DNA from: Euclidia mi
Lineage: Eukaryota > Arthropoda > Insecta > Lepidoptera > Erebidae
Assembly: GCA_944739405.2 (NCBI GenBank)
Contig: OX123196.2
Coordinates: forward strand, 53,420,196-53,484,195
Direction: 5' to 3'
DNA: 64,000 nt
Part shown: in pieces, positions 33,131 through 43,685 of the stretch
Position numbering within the stretch: position 1 is the stretch's first letter
Layout: each line of letters starts with the position of its first letter
Notes under the pieces: generated by a model
The model's database searches: none
What the model saw: the letters and a program-made list of their open reading frames with translations, nothing else
Told to the model about the DNA's origin: nothing
Program-made: the position numbers and the translations under genes

Positions 33131-33337
33131 CCACTATAGGTTTGGGGCTGGTTACCCTGTTTGTTAGTGGTCGATTTGGAAACAGCGATTTTGTTAGGGC
33201 CACTATGAATTTGGGGCTGGTTACCCTGTTTGTTTGTGGTCGATTTGGAAACAGCGATTTTGTAAGGGCCACTATGAATTTGAGGCTGGTTACCCTGTTT
33301 GTTAGTGGTCGATTTGGAAACAGTGATTTGATTAGGT
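33131..33337 (-). repeat. Three 69-bp tandem repeats coding 23 residues each
   Basis: Units start at 33131, 33200 and 33269, exactly 69 bp apart, with few differences. On the minus strand, in the pol (-1) frame of the errantivirus-like element, each unit encodes a polar 23-residue block (for example KIAVSKSTTNKQGNQPQ). The array lies between the gag stop and the protease. The CsRn1-type element was inserted at its left edge. Confidence 0.85.
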
Positions 33338-33368
33338 AAGGCTTTAGTATCGGTTTGTCCGTTTACTA

Positions 33369-33408
33369 TGCCCGCACGATACCGGACGGGCAGGACTACT
33401 CGTTTAAA
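33369..33408 (-). promoter_or_regulatory. Programmed -1 frameshift signal at gag-pol junction
   Basis: On the minus strand the slippery heptamer TTTAAAC (33408-33402) lies in the phase T TTA AAC relative to gag, two codons before the gag TAG. After a 9-base spacer a stem TGCCCG/CGGGCA (33392-33387 with 33374-33369, 12-base loop) follows. The -1 frame is open beyond the gag stop into the 69-bp repeats. Heptamer, spacing and stem all fit the known design of -1 frameshift sites. Confidence 0.75.
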
Positions 33409-34304
33409 GTATTGTTAATAATATCCTCAGGGCCCTGTTGATAATCGACTACGTCAACAGAATGAACAGGTTGATTATTTCTAGCAAAATTTGTCGATGG
33501 CTGATTTGACTGCTGATTTTGTGGATGCCCAACTCGTCTATTGTAATTATTATTATATTCGCGTTTTCGGCAGTTATCAATAGTGTGGCCTACTGCTTTA
33601 CAGTAGCGACACACTGGAGGAGCAAAGGTAGGTCCTTGGTTACTAGGCTTATTGGAAACATTCACATCACGCTGAGTTGTGCCACGATTTGGTTGCAATT
33701 GCCTTTGGGGTAAACGTCCTTGGCTAAATGGATTATTATTATTAGAGGGAAAAGGAGTATTCCGTTTAAATGAACTTTGCAATATTTTTTCTTCAGACAT
33801 GGCAAAATTTATGGCGTCGTTCAAGGTCTCTGGGTCGCGACATCTGACCACCGTAGATAAGTGGGCATTTAATCCACTGATAAAAGTGTGCAACGCAAGG
33901 TCCTGCATTGCAGCGACTCGTCCAGCAAGTTCACCTTTCTTTTTCGTAGGTATAGAAATATTAATTTCAGTAAATAATTTTGATAAACATGATTCCAATC
34001 GTAAAGCGAACTGATTGACCGTTTCGGTATTAGACTGGTAACAACCTTGAAGGTCGGAGAGTAGTGCAGCATAATGTTTTCTTTCCCAAAACTGGGATTT
34101 CAAAAATTCTTCTAACTGTTGCCATGTATCAAAATCTTTTATGGCACATACACTTACGGCACGGCCTTCGAGTTGGCTCTGAATAAATTTTAATAGGATA
34201 TCTTGCTGTGACGGGCTCGCGAGATTTATTGCGTTCCGACAATTATTTAAAAATGCATTTAACTTTTCACGGTTACCATCGAACTTATTTATGAATTTTA
34301 TCAA
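33396..34304 (-). pseudogene. gag of the errantivirus-like element (open frame)
   Basis: 302 codons, uninterrupted, starting MIKFINKFDG. The first two thirds resemble the helical capsid region of gypsy-type Gag (FLNNCRNAINLASP, FLKSQFWERKHYAALLSDLQ, LHTFISGLNAHL). Near the C-terminus a CCHC knuckle, CRYCKAVGHTIDNCRKRE, is the nucleocapsid-type RNA-binding motif, followed by an Asn/Gln-rich tail. It is called a pseudogene only because the element as a whole is dead; the frame itself looks intact. Gag-pol expression would need the -1 site at its end. Confidence 0.8.
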
Positions 34305-35021
34305 AACATGAATGTCAATTTCTTTTGATTCTTTGGTAGACTTTGTAAAAGTTGCTTCCTCTTTAGGTATGTCACACTTGGGTATTTAATTAAACAAAGA
34401 GATAAGACGCGAAGTCTAAGAATTGCGATAAGGAATTTATGTTGCACTGGTCTCGACACTGAGCGATTTAATAAAATAACAATACTATAAGACTCTATGA
34501 TCTAATATTCTAAAGCATGACGAATAAAATTAATCGCAGTCAGTGAACACTTTATCACTTCCTTTACTTTTAGATTTGATCACTTAATTTCACTGGCACT
34601 GAACACAGAGTGGATAGCTTCGACGTTAAGTAAGTATGAATTTCAAGGACTTACAGCAACACGGCGACTGCAAGAGTACCTCGGGTCATCTCGCAGCTGG
34701 CGTATACCTTCTCACTAAGGTAAGTAGGCTCGGCGACGCGATCAGCAGTGAACCAGGTAGGTTCTACAGGAAACAGCAGCACACGCGCGAGTAATTTAGT
34801 TCGCTACGTGGCGGCAGGATTCAGCGAATACATACGGCGTAAGATATAGAAATGTTCACACTTGTACTTATGTAGTTTACGCGGCCACGGGATTCGGCGG
34901 TTGGAGACGGTGTAAAATGTATTATTGTCCGAGGTCACACAAATGCACAAATTGTTCGAAAAGTTCTCTCAAAACTGAGGCGAACCAGTATTTTTTTTTA
35001 AATCCCCTAAGCTGCCACCAA
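34305..35021 (-). other. 5' leader and primer-binding region of the errantivirus-like element
   Basis: About 700 bp between gag and the LTR with no ORF of note. Next to the LTR, the minus strand reads TGGTGGCAGCTTAGGGGATT (35020-35001), which starts with TGG as primer-binding sites do and loosely resembles a tRNA-Leu-type site; the tRNA assignment is weak. Confidence 0.5.
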
Positions 35022-35246
35022 TGTTATACGAAGGTTATGCTGAGACTTTTTAAAAAAAGAATAAAAAGAGAAAATTTGAAGATTTGGAAACTTTTAATTT
35101 GTAATGACCTTTACAAACGACAAAAGATTATTGAAAAAAGCCAGTGGTTTCAATAGGAGCTAGCAAATGACTAACTTTTTCTCATGGCCCGGCCACCTTC
35201 ATGTCACATGACACCGGTGCCACCTGCATAAACTAAGAGAATCCTA
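35022..35246 (-). repeat. 5' LTR of the errantivirus-like element, truncated
   Basis: Closely matches 21849-22074. Homology stops abruptly after 35246, so roughly the first 200 bp of the LTR are gone and the element's original flank cannot be read. Confidence 0.8.
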
Positions 35247-35726
35247 TCCCAATCTTACGTGAGTACATGATTTTTTCTTAATTTAATATAAATCACGAAC
35301 AATCTGTTTTGCGGTAAATACTAACGTAGGATTATACCACTGAAATGGCATGTTTATATGTAAACAAACTGATTTATTTATAGCACGGCTTGTTTGATAT
35401 CAGTTACACCGGCTTATAAATGTCTGTCCATATTTTTGTCTGACAGTTCGTTTAGATCAACAATATTTTTTTAAACATACTTCATTGTAACTGATTTTTA
35501 TTGTCCTTCAGAAAATATACCACGTACCTTTGTTTCGAGTAACTGATATTGCCACATTGTTGTCGAATGCGATATTTTCATTCCGAGAGAATTGTCTCTG
35601 CGATATTCTCATTCCGAGAGACAATTCAAAATGACTGTGAATGACCACAAAAGTATAAATTCCTAAATGATTGTAACTGTCCCTCAATCACATTATATTT
35701 AAACTTGAATATTTCGGGCAGTTTAA
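35247..35726. other. Intergenic DNA
   Basis: No gene seen. The phrase GCGATATTYTCATTCCGAGA is repeated directly at 35568 and 35609. Confidence 0.5.
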
Positions 35727-37107
35727 CACTAGAAGTGCGGGCGTTCCAAATTTGACCCATTTCGATTTTCTTTCTGCTCTAACTTATATTGTATTGTTCG
35801 TATAGTCATAACTTTTTTTGATTTTTCATGAAATATGATGATTATTATTTATGCGAGACCAAGACCGAGTCAAGCACGTAAATGCAAAAGAAATATATTT
35901 TTATCACAATTTTACCTCTAAGCGCGACTGTGCCAATTTTGACCCAGTCATGGATATCAGAGTCTGACTTTATTATTTCTTCTAAGTTAATAAAAAAATG
36001 TAATTGATTGGTCAATGTACCTACTTATGCACTATAATATATACGCGGCGAAGCGAAGCGTGGGTGTAGGAATGGAGGGGTGCCATTGCACCCTAAAAAT
36101 AATTATGCAGGGTATGGCCATTTAGATATGGCCTAAAGAAAGGAAAACATATCACTTGTAAGTAACTTTTACACGTCTATCCTTGCTGAAAATTTAAAAT
36201 GAAACGGCACAAGTATTGTTGGTACAATAAATAAAGCTCGTCAGCAATATCTGCTTGCAAAAACCAAGCAAAATAAGAGTTTAGTAGTTTGTATAGTCCA
36301 GTGGTACTAAAAGACAATATAACTTTGACAGTATATCAAGGAAAGCACAATAAAAATGTTCTCTTTAGCACTATGCACCTAGGTATTCAAGTAGAAACTG
36401 GTACATACAAGGAAAACCTGATGAACTATCATTTTACAATAGTTCAAAGTATGGGGTAGATGTTGTGGATGAAATGGCTGAAATGACTTACATATAGGTA
36501 CTTTGTCAAAGCCCACGTCTCTTTGTCTAGCCTATCTAGGCGTTCGCCACTTCACACTTTTATTATATGAGATATTGTATTGTGACCTAAATGGGAAAAG
36601 AATCAGCAGTCGGGATTTTATCTAACAGTTAGGAGAAGAACTAGCTGTGAGCCATAATTATGCAAATTGCATTAAAAAGTCTAATGCTCATATCAATATA
36701 CCAAATGAAAATGAAAAACCTGGACGTCAAGAGAAACATACTCGTTGGCAGGTAAAGTCTCTTTGAGACGTTAACAAGTCTCGTGACAAATGCCAAGCTT
36801 GTAAAATAACAATTTGCAGGACGTGCACCTCGAATAAGTGTTCCAATTGCTTACTTTGCTAGTCCGAACTCTAATCTCACTCATCACAGTCATCACTTTA
36901 ACTCTGATCATTTGTGATTGTGATTTCTATTTTACTTAAGCCAAAATACATCAAAAATATGTGTAATACGTAGTAAAATCATTTGTATCTTTCTTAAAAG
37001 TTTTATTTGTATACATAACTTTACATTACTGTACCGAAAATAAAATGGACAAAATTGACCCATACGCGCTTCTGTGGCGGGCATCAGGAGGTTCCGCGCT
37101 TCTAGTG
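35727..37107 (+). mobile_element. piggyBac-like element, 1.38 kb, TTAA-flanked
   Basis: TTAA (35723-35726, 37108-37111) flanks ends that are perfect or near-perfect inverted repeats: CACTAGAAGTGCGG on the left and CCGCGCTTCTAGTG on the right. The termini differ from those of the 25033-25836 element, so this is another piggyBac subfamily. It encloses a degenerate transposase gene. Confidence 0.9.
36180..36875 (+). pseudogene. piggyBac transposase, 3' part, degenerate
   Basis: Pieces in shifting frames match the C-terminal half of piggyBac transposases: a STMHLGIQVETGTYKE block (36370-36420), then, after a frameshift, KPDELSFYNSSKYGVDVVDE (36425-36475), which carries the conserved KPD, K-x-GVD and D-x-M positions. 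Downstream are a HNYANCIKKSNAHI segment and a cysteine-rich end (CQACKITICRTC, then CSNC) resembling the transposon-end-binding finger. Stops and shifts throughout, and a missing N-terminal half, make it non-functional. Confidence 0.75.
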
Positions 37108-37111
37108 TTAA

Positions 37112-38517
37112 AATAGTCTACTAGGTACTACTAAGTACTACTTATAGGTACTGAGAGAAATATATTAACAATTATGAAGCAAAAATATATCTAGCCGACC
37201 TTGCACAACTGAATCTGCATAATAATATGGTCATAATATATTATTAACAATGTTCTATTCAATTTAAATATTAGCACTGTATAGGTATGGACTGGAACAC
37301 AGCTAGATACGGGCTCCTTCCCGGGACGGGATTACCATGTTTCGTGTATGATTGAATACGCTTTTGACTTTGTGTCACCTGAAAACCCTCCGCGTAGTCT
37401 GTTACTTTCTCCAGTAGGCTATCGTTGCCGTTTGTTTAAGCAAAAATATAAATTCTCCACCACGCTTTTTATGCGCAGTAAACCACTAAAGACTCAACAA
37501 AAAGCATGCAAAGTTATGAAAATGTGAGCAAGTGACTAAAAGTCTGGTACAATGTTATCGTTGGAAGGTGGAACGTGCGACGTCATCCATCATACGCTCT
37601 GATGGCTATCGTTCACAAGAAAGAGTTGTTACTGCGACGTGGGAATGTGTCGCTAGAATGTGTTCACTTACGTTTGATACTCATCATGCTTGATATAGTA
37701 CTTCTAGATCTTACTTCAATTATTAACGAGAAAGTTTGTAAGGTAGATGTTTGTTACTCTGTGACGCAATTATTATTACACAGCTTTTGATCAATCTTAA
37801 GAGTATTAGTTTTAGGTAGGTATACTTATGTTTTTGGTCGAACATGAGATGTTTCTACAGTTCTTATTTTTATTTATTACGTATGTTAGGGGTTTCTTTC
37901 CGGCTTTGTCTTCCATAATATAATATAGTAAACAACGGTGTTAAATTGTTAAAAAACGTAACATTATAACATTATACAATAAAGTCGATCAAATAGAAAA
38001 AAAACAGAGCTGTCAAAATCGTTTGTTGAACATAAATCGTACTTATTCAACATAAATTACTATTTGCAAAAGTACATAAAAAATCCTTACAATTTATTAA
38101 ATTGCGTACAATATAATCTCTTGAACACATTTCATTACAGCATTAATACAACGTTACATTTTACGGCCGTGATATAATAAATTACGGCCGGAACCGTCGT
38201 CGCTACCGCTGCTAATAAGTATTTTTAGACTTTCGACCATAATGATAAATGAAATACCCGGATGTGGGGGGAAACTCCTCGAAGGCCAAAAAAGGTTTCT
38301 CGCTAGTATGAAAGGCGGTATGAAAGAAAAACACGAAGAGAACGATCATTTTATTAAGGATTTTGTTTACTTTAAAAGTTCGTGGATAAATAAGCCTGAA
38401 GCGTTATTGCATTATTAGCGTTCTTCTAAATAGCTTTGTACATTATGGCCTTTAGCGAGAGTTTCTAAAATCATATTATAAACAAAATAATAAATGCAGC
38501 CGTGGATATTATTGTGG
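37112..38517. other. Intergenic DNA, no gene seen
   Basis: A+T-rich. The open frame 37575-37790 has no recognisable domain. Two short TTACGGCCG phrases occur near 38161 and 38184. Confidence 0.5.
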
Positions 38518-39389
38518 AACATATCTGACGGAAGATCCGTCGAACGTATCTTCGGTCGCGTATATTCCGTCAAATGAGTCGGTACACATCTGACGGAAAA
38601 TGCGTCGAGCGTATCTGCACACATTTGCTAAAAGCGTGGCTATTATGCACACATATAAGTATGTTCGTGCAGGGTCGTACTCAGGGCAGCTCAATATTTT
38701 ACTGTCATATTCTTTGACTTAATCATTTTTCGTGTTTCCTGATGTTATGTAGTCACTGAAGTCCGGTAGTTATTTATATTGTAATTCGAGTTTGACTATT
38801 AAAAATATGTCGGACTTAAGAGATTTTTATAGTAGCCAACAAGCGTTATTTGAATATATTTCCTATATAGGTATGGAGGTTCCAAATTAAAAGACTATGA
38901 TACGATTTGGTTACGGTTTTTAAGAAAATTTATACAAATGATATAGAAGGGGTTACAGTTGCAGCGCATGACACAAAATGTTTTCTATGTAGATGTTTTA
39001 ATATATAAAGTTTGGAAATTAAACTGTGTCGCGGGTACAAAGATACAACTAACGGACACAATGAACACTCAGACTCAGACAAATTCTCAGTGCTGGCTTT
39101 TAGGTATTTTTTAGAAAATATTATTAAAATTATAAATAATTCTGCCAGACTCATTACGACGGCAGTAATTCCCGTAGACCTTTAGAACCTCATACCTAAA
39201 AATTGGTCCACGATCCAGGCTAGCAAGTATGCGTACTCTCATAGCACATACTAACACTACATTATTCTACACATTTCGTTTCTGAAAAAATAAGTAAGGT
39301 CTGGCGGCACTGGAATCTTACTCTACTACGCGTCACTCAAAATCACCGATCTGGGAATGATCAATATGAATCAATATGGCATGTCCAAT

Positions 39390-39441
39390 ACCTACGAATT
39401 TAGCGTGCATACCTACGAAATTAGCGTGCATACCTACGAAA
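39390..39441. repeat. 21-bp tandem repeat, 2.5 copies
   Basis: The unit ACCTACGAAATTAGCGTGCA(T) starts at 39390, 39411 and 39432 (the last partial). Confidence 0.85.
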
Positions 39442-39833
39442 TGTTGGGCAATTTAAAATGGCTGCCATTTGGATTGTACTCCAGAATATAATCGATATCG
39501 ATATGGAGCCGGTCAGAGGAAAATAATACATTTTTGTAGTAAGTTACTTTAGATAGTTTAAATCTTTTGCCAGATTAGTTTATTTCATAATGCAAATGTG
39601 GGCAAACATGGCAAAGCGAAGAACGACCCTTGTATCAAACATGTAACAAAATATTCTCTGAGAGCCAATATCGATACTGTGTCGCTGAGAAAGTACCGGA
39701 CATGAATGGCACCATACATACGGTAAAGAAACACACAGCCTGAAGCAGGGCTTGTTTACCAGTTAATTGTTTAACCTAAATCTACGCAAGTACATGGGGA
39801 GCGTTTTATTAAGGTTTGACTCTACATTAACCC

Positions 39834-40101
39834 CAAAAATACCGGTATCCTAAGAGAGCAAAATTATAAGGGTTTTTTTATCAATAAACCGGATTACGGG
39901 GGTTTTCCCATCTTTCTCGGATGTCGCCGCTACCAAAATTTCGATACTTACGTCTAGTTCATCGCCGCGTCGTAGGTATCGTTCGCAGTTTTGGATTAAA
40001 CCGGTTTATTTAGGTTTCTGAAGCGCTCTCATCGCCAATACACTCCGAACGAAATCTTTTACAAAAACCCTTAAAAATCCCTATCATACCGGTATTTTTA
40101 T
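39834..40101. mobile_element. ~270-bp MITE-like element, AAAAATACCGGTAT ends
   Basis: The ends AAAAATACCGGTAT and ATACCGGTATTTTT are inverted repeats, and the next ~40 bases (AAGGGTTTTT, AAACCGG) are loosely inverted too. Non-coding. No target duplication recognised. Confidence 0.6.
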
Positions 40102-40753
40102 GGTATTTTTAACAAAATTATTATGTTCGATATACGACGATTTCACAGCACATGTACCACAAACCTTGGCAAAAAATATGGTGACAGTGGCACGAATGAC
40201 ATTTCTAATAAAATAACGTCACGATTAACTTATTCGTTACGTCGACGGATAATCCGTCAGTACGCTCGACGTACTAACGGATCTTCGGTCAGGTGTGAAA
40301 GGTTGAACGTTTTTCTATACATTTGTATGTATTGGCGTTACGCGACGGATAAAACGCGACGGATCTTCCGTCAGATATGTTTCGCCCCTAAAGTATTAAT
40401 TGCTGTAAATATTATTAGATAAAGTAAAAAGATATCGTAACGTCGGATTTAGCGATAGTTTCATACTTCTAATGTCATCTGATGGACAGTGACAAAATCA
40501 CGAACATTGGCTTCATCTAGAGGTCTACAAAGTAAGGAACTACTAAATCAAGTAACGATTGAAGATCCTGAATCCCATTCATAGAAGTTTCACACGCGAG
40601 GACTATACATAAAAGTTTGTAAACTGTAGCGGTCCGCCAGGCACAATGACCTATCCTAGTACTAAACTAATCAGAAAGCCGGTTATCATGTTAGATGATT
40701 TAGACCAGCTAGAAAAGATTTTTAAAATTCATTATAATAATTACCGTTTATCA

Positions 40754-40870
40754 TCATGTCAGCCTAGAGAAGTCCACTGTTAAACATAGGCCTCCCCCAA
40801 GGTTCTCTACCCTGACCGATATCTTGAGCCGCCCGCATACAACTGCTTCTCGTGATCTTAACCAGATATT
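40754..40870 (-). mobile_element. RTE LINE 3'-end fragment
   Basis: Minus-strand copy of the RTE 3' end, with CATGATGATAAAC tail, the GTCCACTGTTAAACATAGGC block and coding remnant MRAAQDIG. Same family as 15113-18206, 5'-truncated. Confidence 0.75.
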
Positions 40871-41610
40871 CGCGTTTAGTAATTACCGTTATTAAAGGTT
40901 TTTCTAAATAACATTTGAGGAAAATATTCTTAATTATCAAGAGCGTGTAATAATTCCTAGGTACTTTGAAAATGACAGTTGAATTTATTTGCATTGTTAC
41001 CTTAGTGACCTGTATTTATAGAACAATTTAATTGTTAAAACTAGAACGAAAATAAATGATCATTTTAATACCTTTTTGTTATGCTGTAAAATGGTTTTGT
41101 TACTTCTAAAAGGAGATATTAATTAAGTTTGTAATTTTTCATTGGCAATAATAAAATAAAAAAAATAGAATTTTATTTATTGACGAACACTTTCGATACG
41201 TGCGCGGGCGCCTTGTGGGATGATGATTAAATGATTTCATACTGGTAAGAGGATTAAGAGTTGACTAAATGATGACTTTGAAGTACAAGAGTAAGGGTAG
41301 TGCTACTTTACGTTATTATTTTTTGAGACCTTCTTTCTACCACAATCTAGCGCATACACTAACAAAGTTCAAAGTAATATACTTCATCTTCATCCCACAC
41401 TAAGCAGAGCCTAGTACACTAGGGTAGACCATCTGATTTACACTGATAAACAAACTAATACCAGAGACAAGTAAAGAATATAGACTGACAAAGTCGAACA
41501 AAAAATGTGACTCGATAATTCGTTAACATAAATGACGAAAGATGTCGCTACGCGTATCGAATCGAAAAATAATTAGGGCAGATGACGTGTGACGTCAGTC
41601 GTGCCCCCGC
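40871..41610. other. Intergenic DNA with one arm of a distant inverted repeat
   Basis: No gene seen. Bases 41464-41509 are the exact reverse complement of 45887-45932 (46 bp), probably two copies of one dispersed repeat in opposite orientation. Confidence 0.6.
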
Positions 41611-41613
41611 TAA

Positions 41614-41980
41614 AGCTGATTTTCCACCAGAGTGGCGAGACGAGGCGAGGCGAGGAGGGAATTGAAATTTGTATGGCAAATTTTCAATTCTCTCCCAGCG
41701 CATCTTTGGTGGAAACTGTGGATTGACGAGAATATGCGAGGCGTGAATTGAAATATTTGTTTGTGTAAAAATGAACCGTATTGCTTCCAACATAGAGTAT
41801 AAATTAACCAGTACCAGTATATCTTTATCTAATGAAGCCTACGGGCGGCGCAGCGGTCACGCGCGTGCTCGCACGAGCTCGCGCGAGCTCGCGATGGCTA
41901 TTTTTAGTGGAAAAGGGTCAGTGCGATTTCAATTCTCTTTCTCGCCTAGTCTCGTCTCGCCACTCGGTGGAAAATCACCT
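41614..41980 (+). mobile_element. PIF/Harbinger-like MITE, copy 1 (367 bp)
   Basis: Ends AGCTGATTTTCCACCAGAGT and CACTCGGTGGAAAATCACCT are inverted repeats; TAA flanks both sides (41611-41613, 41981-41983), as in PIF/Harbinger elements. The interior has GAGCTCG-rich palindromic sequence near 41875. Confidence 0.75.
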
Positions 41981-41983
41981 TAA

Positions 41984-42176
41984 AGGTGATTTTCCACCAG
42001 AGTGGTGGAAACGACAATCAAACATCACTGTTATGACGAACTCAAACATCACTGTACCTATATCTTTATCTAATGAAGCCTGGCGCGGCGGTCACGCGCG
42101 AGCTCGTACGAGCTCGCGAAGGCTATTTTTAGTGGAAAAAGGTCAGTGCGATTTCAATTCTGGTGGAAAATCACCT
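41984..42176 (+). mobile_element. PIF/Harbinger-like MITE, copy 2 (193 bp, deleted)
   Basis: Starts AGGTGATTTTCCACCAGAGT right after the TAA shared with copy 1 and ends GGTGGAAAATCACCT before TTAA. It repeats the TCTTTATCTAATGAAGCCT and GGCTATTTTTAGTGG blocks of copy 1 in the same orientation but lacks part of the interior. Confidence 0.75.
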
Positions 42177-42454
42177 TTAATGGTACATAACACCACTGGA
42201 TGGCGTTATATTCAATTTATTGCATACTTGTCTTAAATTTATTAACGTGGACGAAAAACGACAACGTAGGTAGCCCTTGTGCAAGGTCATTCAAGAGTTG
42301 AGGCCCTCAAGGGTGCTCAACCTACCTACTACGGTAGGTACTATCAATTGCTACCGTTCAACTCTTTCAATTTTAATTTTCGAATTATGTGTGTGGTTTA
42401 AGTACTTTAAGGTCTAAATTTGCAATGAAATGTTGCACTATATTTTGCTGGTTT

Positions 42455-43685
42455 GATAAAAAAGCTGGCAGATGGCCTCGTAAGCCCACCGAGCTTGGGG
42501 TCGATTGATTTGTTTTGAGGAGCACTTTATACGCCTACATGATATCCGGGGTCTGATGATGAATCTGGAAGGTGGCCACGGTATCTCTGTTATAAAACGA
42601 CATAACCTGACCGAGTTTGGGACCGATTGATTTGTTTTGAGGAGCACTTCACACCTAGATGATTTCCAGGGTCTGATGATGAAGCTGGAAAGTGGCCACG
42701 GTATCTCTGTGATAAAACGACATAACCCGACCAAGTTTGGGCTCGATTGCTTTGTCACCTAGATGATATCCAGGGTCTGATGATGAAGCTGGGAGGTGGC
42801 CACGGCATCGCTGTTATAAAACGACATAACCCGACCAAGTTTGGGCCCAATTGATTTGTCTTGAGGAGCACTTCTCACCTAGATAATATCCAGGGTCTGA
42901 TGATGAAGCTGGAAGGTGGCCACGGTATCTCTGTTATAAAACGACATAACCCGACCGAGTTTGGGACCGATTGATTTGTCTTGAGGAGCACTTCACACCT
43001 AGATGATTTCCAGGGTCTGATGATGAGGCTGGAAGGTGGCCACGGTATCTCTGTGATAAAACGACATAACCCGACCAAGTTTGGGCTCGATTGATTTGTC
43101 TTGAGGAGCACTTCACACCTAGATGATTTCCAGGGTCTGATGATGAGGCTGGAAGGTGGCCACGGTATCTCTGTTATAAAACGACATAACCCGACCAAGT
43201 TTGGGACCGATTGATTTGTCTTGAGGAGCACTTCACACCTAGATGATTTCCAGGGTCTGATGATGAGGCTGGAAGGTGGCCACGGTATCTCTGTGATAAA
43301 ACGACATAACCCGACCAAGTTTGGGCTCGATTGATTTGTCTTGAGGAGCACTTCACACCTAGATGATTTCCAGGGTCCGATGATAAAGCTGGATGGTGGC
43401 CACGGTATCGCTGTTATAAAACGACATAACCCGACCAAGTTTGGGCTCGATTGATTTGTCTTGAGGAGCACTTTACACCTAGTTGATATCCAGCGTCTGA
43501 TGATGAAGCTGGGAGGTGACCACGGCATCTCTGTTATAAAACGACATAACCCCACCGAGTTTGGAGTGGATTAATTTGTCTTGGGGAGCTCTTTAGCTAC
43601 ACCTACATGATATTCGGGGTCTGATGATGAAGCTGGAGGTGGCTACGGCATCTTTGTAATAAAACGATGTAACCCTACCGAGTTT
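42455..43685. repeat. 120-bp minisatellite, about ten copies
   Basis: The landmark GGTCTGATGATGA recurs near 42550, 42670, 42773, 42892, 43012, 43132, 43252, 43373, 43492 and 43616, a 120-bp period with one shortened unit. Because 120 is a multiple of three, long frames stay open on the minus strand (42875-43555, 40-residue units), but nothing suggests translation. A detached piece of a unit is at 45461-45512, beyond the SINE. Confidence 0.9.

Larger units (their letters stand above)
21849..35246 (-). mobile_element. Errantivirus-like LTR retroelement, broken and nested
   Basis: On the minus strand the order is LTR (partial, 35246-35022), primer-binding site, leader, gag, frameshift signal, pol (part of PR, RT, RNase H, IN), env, polypurine-like tract and LTR (22275-21849). 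Gag-pol-env with an F-like Env is the plan of insect errantiviruses. Three younger insertions split it: a piggyBac-like element (25033-25836), a SINE-like element (26631-26783) and a complete CsRn1-type element (28818-33130). It also carries its own stops and frameshifts, an RNase H active-site change, and no visible protease active site, so it is a dead copy. Confidence 0.85.
38518..40381. mobile_element. Candidate 1.86-kb inverted-repeat element with TGACGGA motifs
   Basis: AACATATCTGACGGAAGATC at 38518 recurs in inverted orientation at the right end (GATCTTCCGTCAGATATGTT, ending 40381), about 25 bp perfect. Both subterminal zones (38518-38620, 40245-40381) are dense in TGACGGA/TCCGTCA motifs. 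No transposase is visible and no target duplication was found, so it may be non-autonomous or two facing relics. A 21-bp tandem repeat and a small MITE lie inside. Confidence 0.5.

Noticed and set aside
33061..33339. Plus-strand frame with three 23-residue repeats
   Set aside because: It runs from an LTR into the 69-bp array; the meaningful frame is on the minus strand in pol.
36175..36880. Functional piggyBac transposase
   Set aside because: Conserved blocks fall in different frames with stops, and the N-terminal half is missing.
37575..37790. 71-codon plus-strand frame as a gene
   Set aside because: No domain, no splice context, and length expected by chance in this composition.
42875..43555. 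226-codon minus-strand frame as a real repeat protein gene
   Set aside because: It is explained by a 120-bp minisatellite whose period is divisible by three; no start context, domain or flanking gene structure.
42455..43685. CRISPR-like array
   Set aside because: Direct repeats are 120 bp without distinct spacers, and the genome is eukaryotic; it is a minisatellite.
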